Assembly: GCA_016719135.1 (NCBI GenBank)
Contig: JADKAV010000020.1
Location: 1 to 55,785, forward strand
DNA length: 55,785 nucleotides
Direction of reading: 5' to 3'
Source of the DNA: Micrococcales bacterium
GTDB taxonomy: Bacteria > Actinomycetota > Actinomycetes > S36-B12 > UBA10799
The position numbers and the translations under genes are program-made. Within the stretch, counting starts at the first letter, position 1. Every line of letters starts with the position of its first letter. Positions 51,981-55,785 of this stretch are shown here, in pieces. The notes under the pieces were generated by a model, which was not told where the DNA came from, did no database searches, and saw only the letters and a program-made list of their open reading frames with translations.

Positions 51981-52961
51981 ATGCCCGCCGAACCGGAGAT
52001 CACCGCGCCCGTCGACCTGTGTCTGCCGAGCGGCCGACTCAATCCCGAAGCCGTCGGCTGGACCCGTCATCCGTTGCACCGCACCAACCTGCGTGGCTGG
52101 GGCCGGTCGAAGCGCTGGGAGTACTGGTGCGTACAGACCGCCGACTGGGCGCTGGGAATCACTATCAGCCATATCGACTACCTCGCCCTGCACCAGGTCT
52201 ATTTCGTGGACTTCGCCACCCGCGAGGAGATCGACGAGGCGGCGATCGTGCCACTGGCCCGGGGGCCGCGCCTCGCCGAACACAGCGGTGGGGTGGCGCG
52301 GGCACGGACGAAGAAGGTCAGCATCGACCTGATCCCCAACACCCGCGGCCTGCGGTTGGTCGCCAGGACCGAGCGGGTGGATGCTGACATACAAATCGCC
52401 CGCCCGGAGGGTCACGAGTCGATGGGCGTAGTGATTCCGTGGAGCGACAAGCAGTTCCAGTACACCGTGAAGGAGAACACGCTGCCCGCGTCCGGGAGCC
52501 TGCGCGTCGACGGCCGTGACTTGCCTCTTCCCGAGGGCCAGACGTGGGCGGTGCTGGACCACGGTCGCGGCAGGTGGCCCTACAGCACCACCTGGAACTG
52601 GGGTTCGGGGTCGGGGCAGTCCGGGGATCATGTGATCGGACTGCAGTTCGGCGGCAAGTGGACCGAAGGCACCGGGATGACCGAGAACGCCCTGTGCATC
52701 GACGGCCGGGTGAGCAAGATCAGCCAGGAGCTGGAGTGGACCTACGACCAGTGGCTCGAGCCGTGGACTATCCGCGGCGACGAGGTCGATGTGGTGTTCA
52801 CCCCGCAGTTCGAGCGCGCGAGCCGCACCAACGCGGGGGTGATCTTCACGCAGGTTCACCAGTGCTTCGGGACGTGGGCGGGGACGGTTGTTGCTGAGGG
52901 GCGGGAGTACCGGATCGAGGGTCTTCGGGGGTTCGCGGAGGAGGCGCGGATGCGGTGGTGA
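51981..52961 (+). CDS. DUF2804 domain protein
   Basis: 326 residues, full length for DUF2804, a family of unknown function with a lipocalin/beta-barrel-like sequence pattern. Family segments visible are NLRGWGRSKRWEYWCVQTADW, YFVDFATREEI, VLDHGRGRWPYSTTWNWGSGSG, and GLQFGGKWTEGTGMTENALCIDGR. There is no signal peptide. It is probably co-transcribed with the TauE-type permease (nine-base gap). Nothing in the sequence fixes a role. Confidence 0.85.
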   Translation: MPAEPEITAPVDLCLPSGRLNPEAVGWTRHPLHRTNLRGWGRSKRWEYWCVQTADWALGITISHIDYLALHQVYFVDFATREEIDEAAIVPLARGPRLAEHSGGVARARTKKVSIDLIPNTRGLRLVARTERVDADIQIARPEGHESMGVVIPWSDKQFQYTVKENTLPASGSLRVDGRDLPLPEGQTWAVLDHGRGRWPYSTTWNWGSGSGQSGDHVIGLQFGGKWTEGTGMTENALCIDGRVSKISQELEWTYDQWLEPWTIRGDEVDVVFTPQFERASRTNAGVIFTQVHQCFGTWAGTVVAEGREYRIEGLRGFAEEARMRW

Positions 52962-53006
52962 GGGGTCGTCAGCGGTGAGGGTTCCTGCTGGCTATTCATG
53001 CAGCAG

Positions 53007-54159
53007 TCACGACTGACGCTCAAGCGTTCGACCGCCCGGACGACCGCCTCGTAATGGACGCGGCGCTCCTCCTCGGATTGGCTGGTAAGGACCACCCTGG
53101 GCGCTGTTGGGAACGTTGAACGTGGGCGCGAATGTCAGGACGTCGGCTTGAAAGATGGTCGCCGCGGCGAACAGGACTGCCAGGGTCGCCCGGCCATCGG
53201 TTGCCGCAGCACGTCGGGCCGCCACGGTCGCGAGGTACAGGAACCCGAGGAGACCTGCGGCAGCCAACCATCCGCCCGTGGCCAAGGCTCTCCAGCATCT
53301 GCTGGTGGGCGTGGCCGGCGATGATGTCCGGCGGAGTCTCGGGGCCGACCCCCAAAGGCGTCCAACCTCACGGGATTGGACGCGTACCCTGGCCCAAGAT
53401 CGAAGCGCCATACCGTGGTCCCGTCGCCGATCGGTCCGACGTGCGCTGCCACGCCCAGCAGGACCAAAGCAGGATGAGGCAAAAGGCCCGCCAGAATCAG
53501 CCCACATCGCGCCAGCGCTCCACGGCACCAGGGGGACAAGCCCACGACCATCCCCACCAGTCCTCTGCGGCCAAAGCTCCAGGCAGCCGCAGCGATCAGG
53601 CCCGTCGGCATGATCCCAGTCCACCAGGCATACGACCGGCGCAGCATGCTCGCTCACCGAATAGACCAGCAGGCTTGCGCACGTCATGGCCACGAAGACC
53701 CGTCCCGGCGTCACACCGTTCAGTGACGGGACTTCGCCAACCGGAAGGCCCAGCGCCGACAGCCAACTGCCGTATCGAGCGTCCCCGCCGATTAGGACGT
53801 TGGGCCACCCGAACGCCAGATCCGTGAGCCCAGACGATACTCCCCAGCCGAAGAACCAGCTAAGTCCAGAATCAAGCGTCTGAGAAGGCGCGTGGTACGA
53901 CAGTCGCCGGCTCAGCCACACTGCCACGCAACTCACGGCCATCGACCAGAAGCGGGGTCCTGCAAAGACCCCTCAAAACCATCGACAAGGCCGGGGCGCC
54001 AGTCCACAGGGCGACCGCAGCCACCTGCCACTGGACCCGGTGTCGACGCAGCTCCCCGTCCACCGCCAGCGCGATGCCAACCACGCCCAGCCCCCTGCAC
54101 CTGACGGCCGACCCTCTTCGCGCCCCTTGCGTGATTCGCCCTCGGCGGTCAACAACCAC
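53007..54159 (-). pseudogene. O-antigen ligase/polymerase (WaaL/Wzy-like), about four frameshifts
   Basis: Hydrophobic protein split over three frames. Pieces in order: VAAVALWTGAPALSMVLRGL (frame of 54159), then VSCVAVWLSRRLSYHAP to GRVFVAMTCASLLVYSVSEH (from ~53940), RSYAWWTGIMPTGLIAAAAW to WRFDLGPGYASNPVRLDAFG (from ~53640), the short GPETPPDIIAGHAHQQMLES (from ~53345), and ATGGWLAAAGLLGFLYLATV onward (from ~53285). The HAHQQMLESLATGG segment carries the conserved His of O-antigen ligases. It would join or polymerise surface glycan. Four shifts in ~1.1 kb make decay or poor sequence both plausible. The start is uncertain. Confidence 0.65.
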
Positions 54160-54269
54160 CCGAGATCAGCGGGCCGGAGAGGCCCAGGGCCGCGCGGCGC
54201 CAGCATTCACCGGCACCGCGACAGGCGACCGCCACCGTACGCCGCGGCCCCGCTGATTGAGCCGCGCCG

Positions 54270-55046
54270 TTATCCACGGGACTCCCTCAATCCCGGATTG
54301 CGGGCTGCCGCCACGAGGAACCTCGGATTCCCCCAGAGGTACCGGCGCGCCAGACGGCGAGGTTCGCTGGCGAATCGATAGGCCCACTCGATGCCGCTGC
54401 GCTGCACCCAGGGCGGGGCTTGGGGCTTGGTGCCAGCCAGGAAATCGAAGGCGGCCCCGACTGCCAGGGCGACGATCCCTACGGACTCAGCTAGCCGAGC
54501 GGCTTCGAAGTCCTGCTTCGGCGTTCCCAGCCCCACCCAGACCAGATCCGCGCCGGAGTTGAGTATTCGCTCGTCCTGCTCCTGCTGCTCCTCGCTGGTC
54601 AAAGGTCGGAAAGGTGGTGACTCCGCGCCAACCACCTCTGCCTCTGGCCACCGACTGGATACTGCGGCCCGAAGGGCCTCCAGCGTCTGAGGACTACCGC
54701 CCAACAGGAAGTGCCGGATCCCGTGGCCCCGGTCGAAGACAGCTTGCATGACATCTGGGCCGTAGACTCTGGGCCAATCCTGTGCACTGAGGCCATACGC
54801 ACGTCGCCCAACCCAGGCGACGGGCACACCGTCGGTGAAGTTGAGGGCTGTCGGCCTGTTGAACAGGGCGGCGTACTCGAGGTCTGAGTCAGCCAGCGCG
54901 ATGGTGTACGCGTTGGCGAAGTGGACAGCGGTGGGCTGGGCCACGGTCACACGACGGATCACCTCGTCCACTGCGGAGCCCAAGCTCTCGACGTGGAAGG
55001 GAATCGTACCTATGAGGTGGGATTTCACCGGTTGCTCAGGAACCAT
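54270..55046 (-). CDS. WecG/TagA/CpsF-family glycosyltransferase
   Basis: 258 residues from ATG 55046 (MVPEQPVKSHLIGTIPFHVE), which overlaps the GDP-fucose synthase gene by 22 bases; a longer reading to 55163 is a shadow. Family marks are HFANAYTIALADSD, NFTDGVPVAWVGRR, RVYGPDVM, FLLGGSPQTLEAL, and LVWVGLGTPKQDFEAARL followed by AVGAAFDFLAGTKPQAPPWVQRSGIEW. Such enzymes add N-acetylmannosaminuronic acid or ManNAc-like sugars to a lipid-linked acceptor. It belongs to the surface polysaccharide cluster. Confidence 0.92.
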   Translation of the reverse strand: MVPEQPVKSHLIGTIPFHVESLGSAVDEVIRRVTVAQPTAVHFANAYTIALADSDLEYAALFNRPTALNFTDGVPVAWVGRRAYGLSAQDWPRVYGPDVMQAVFDRGHGIRHFLLGGSPQTLEALRAAVSSRWPEAEVVGAESPPFRPLTSEEQQEQDERILNSGADLVWVGLGTPKQDFEAARLAESVGIVALAVGAAFDFLAGTKPQAPPWVQRSGIEWAYRFASEPRRLARRYLWGNPRFLVAAARNPGLRESRG

Positions 55047-55785
55047 CGGTATGTCGATGCGATCCCCTCGCGCAAGCCGATCTGAGGCTCCCAGCCGAGG
55101 TCTCGCAGTCGCGAAACGTCCAGGAGTTTGCGAGGTGTTCCGTCTGGCTTGGTCGTGTCCCACGCGATAGGACCGCGGAAACCGACCACTTCAGCGACTA
55201 TTCCGGCCAACTCCTGGATTGAGACATCGTGGCCCGTCCCAACGTTCACGTGTTCGTCGCCGTCGTAATGCTCCAGCAGATACAGAATCGCCGACGCCGC
55301 ATCGTCGCTGTGAAGGAACTCGCGGCGGGGATTGCCCGTCCCCCACAAGGTGACGGAATCGTGTGCCTCATGAAACTTCCGGATCATTGCCGGCAGCACG
55401 TGACTCGACTGCAGATCGAAATTGTCACCGGGACCGTACAGGTTCGTAGGCATCGCGCTGATCCATCGACGTCCGTACTGCTTGCGGTAGGAACGAACTG
55501 CCTCGATCCCCGCGATCTTGGCTAGTGCGTAGGCCTGGTTGCTCGGCTCCAGCGGCCCGGTTAGAAGCGCCGCCTCGGGGATGGGCTGGGGCGCGAGTTT
55601 GGGATAGATGCAGCTGGAGCCCAGGAATACCAGTCTCTCGACATTTGCCGCGTGAGCGGCCTCGAAGAGGTTGGTCTGGATACGCAGGTTGTCGTTTAGG
55701 AAGGCCACCGGATGCGTCGAGTTGGCCAGGATCCCGCCGACCCGCGCGGCGGCGATGATCAGGACGTCGGGCTTGGCACCCAGGA
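55025..55785 (-). CDS. fcl: GDP-L-fucose synthase, partial (cut by window end)
   Basis: The C-terminal ~252 residues are present; the gene continues beyond the window, so the N-terminal Rossmann GxxGxxG is not seen. The visible reading begins LGAKPDVLIIAAARVGGILA. SSCIYPKLAPQPIPE and YALAKIAGIEAVRSYR (Tyr-x3-Lys pair), MPTNLYGPGDNFD and WGTGNPRREFLHSDD are diagnostic for GDP-fucose synthetase (WcaG). It makes GDP-L-fucose from GDP-4-keto-6-deoxymannose, so a GDP-mannose dehydratase is expected upstream. It precedes the WecG-type gene. Confidence 0.93.
   Translation of the reverse strand, partial: LGAKPDVLIIAAARVGGILANSTHPVAFLNDNLRIQTNLFEAAHAANVERLVFLGSSCIYPKLAPQPIPEAALLTGPLEPSNQAYALAKIAGIEAVRSYRKQYGRRWISAMPTNLYGPGDNFDLQSSHVLPAMIRKFHEAHDSVTLWGTGNPRREFLHSDDAASAILYLLEHYDGDEHVNVGTGHDVSIQELAGIVAEVVGFRGPIAWDTTKPDGTPRKLLDVSRLRDLGWEPQIGLREGIASTYRWFLSNR

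Noticed and set aside
53132..53827. Plus-strand open frames at 53132-53883
   Set aside because: They are Pro/Arg/Gln-rich, motif-free, and opposite a frameshifted but recognisable O-antigen ligase.
1..55785. tRNA, rRNA, CRISPR arrays, insertion sequences, integrase or att sites
   Set aside because: Read through on both strands without seeing cloverleaf-like sequences, repeat-spacer arrays, transposase motifs or terminal repeats. A covariance-model search could still find a missed small RNA.

Overview
The window is high-GC DNA with no RNA genes, phage, insertion sequences or CRISPR seen. Start codons are often GTG, and neighbouring genes commonly overlap by 4 bases (ATGA or GTGA). The gene set fits an aerobic actinobacterium: a membrane PntAB transhydrogenase, an EtfD-type Fe-S membrane oxidoreductase, a mycobacterial-type dCTP deaminase, an MprAB-like two-component pair, an LCP cell-wall ligase, a DUF222/HNH '13E12' protein, a DUF2252 protein and a TIGR04338 metallohydrolase. 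I cannot place it at genus level.

Layout. 1-1400 (-): nucleotide salvage and tRNA editing (upp, tadA, an MFS exporter). 1578-4543 (+): pntAB. 4698-17090: mixed genes, including an AspT-type transporter, a secreted DUF2202 protein, a frameshifted HNH endonuclease, an AlkX-type glycosylase, a P-type ATPase with DUF2252 and lipid-kinase neighbours, and a lysine-rich secreted protein. 17192-24885: a catabolic cluster around an Lrp regulator. 24901-29904 (-): a copper/PPK2 run ending in a MazF/PemK-like gene. 30141-33925 (+): acyltransferase, EtfD, small membrane protein. 33965-38915 (-): a MASE4-GGDEF-EAL c-di-GMP protein (three frameshifts) and cysD/cysNC. 39078-41409 (-): dcd, a lipoprotein, and a metallohydrolase/DUF2786 pair. 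41596-46418: GH76, enoyl-CoA hydratase, LCP, a frameshifted aldo/keto reductase and a secreted PepSY-like protein. 46462-52961: an exonuclease/phosphatase-family protein, the two-component system, agmatinase, a TauE-type permease and DUF2804. 53007-55785 (-): surface polysaccharide genes (frameshifted O-antigen ligase, WecG/TagA glycosyltransferase, GDP-fucose synthase cut by the window end).

How genes work together. Agmatinase (49868-50881) would make putrescine. The cluster at 17192-24885 has the enzymes expected for putrescine to 4-aminobutanal (aminotransferase, 23488), to GABA (PatD-type dehydrogenase, 21453), to succinate semialdehyde (GabT, 18631) and to succinate (second aldehyde dehydrogenase, 17192), plus a saccharopine-dehydrogenase-like enzyme of unclear role. 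Three phased TACGRAAT repeats lie between patD and lrp, and a 17-bp palindrome lies before the gabT operon. A 17-base element (14 of 17 identical) lies upstream of two distant secreted-protein genes (6396 and 45549) and may be a binding site for the OmpR-type regulator at 47871.

Caution. Five genes carry single-base frameshifts, about 11 in all, including cysNC, which is usually required for sulfate assimilation, and domains whose catalytic residues are intact. There is also a tract of almost pure G/C at 33575-33675. Together these suggest residual sequencing or assembly error in part of the window, although real gene decay (especially in the O-antigen ligase) is not excluded. No clearly new multi-gene defence or mobile system was found. 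The best leads are the shared regulatory element, the palindromic operators, and the DUF2786/TIGR04338 pair.
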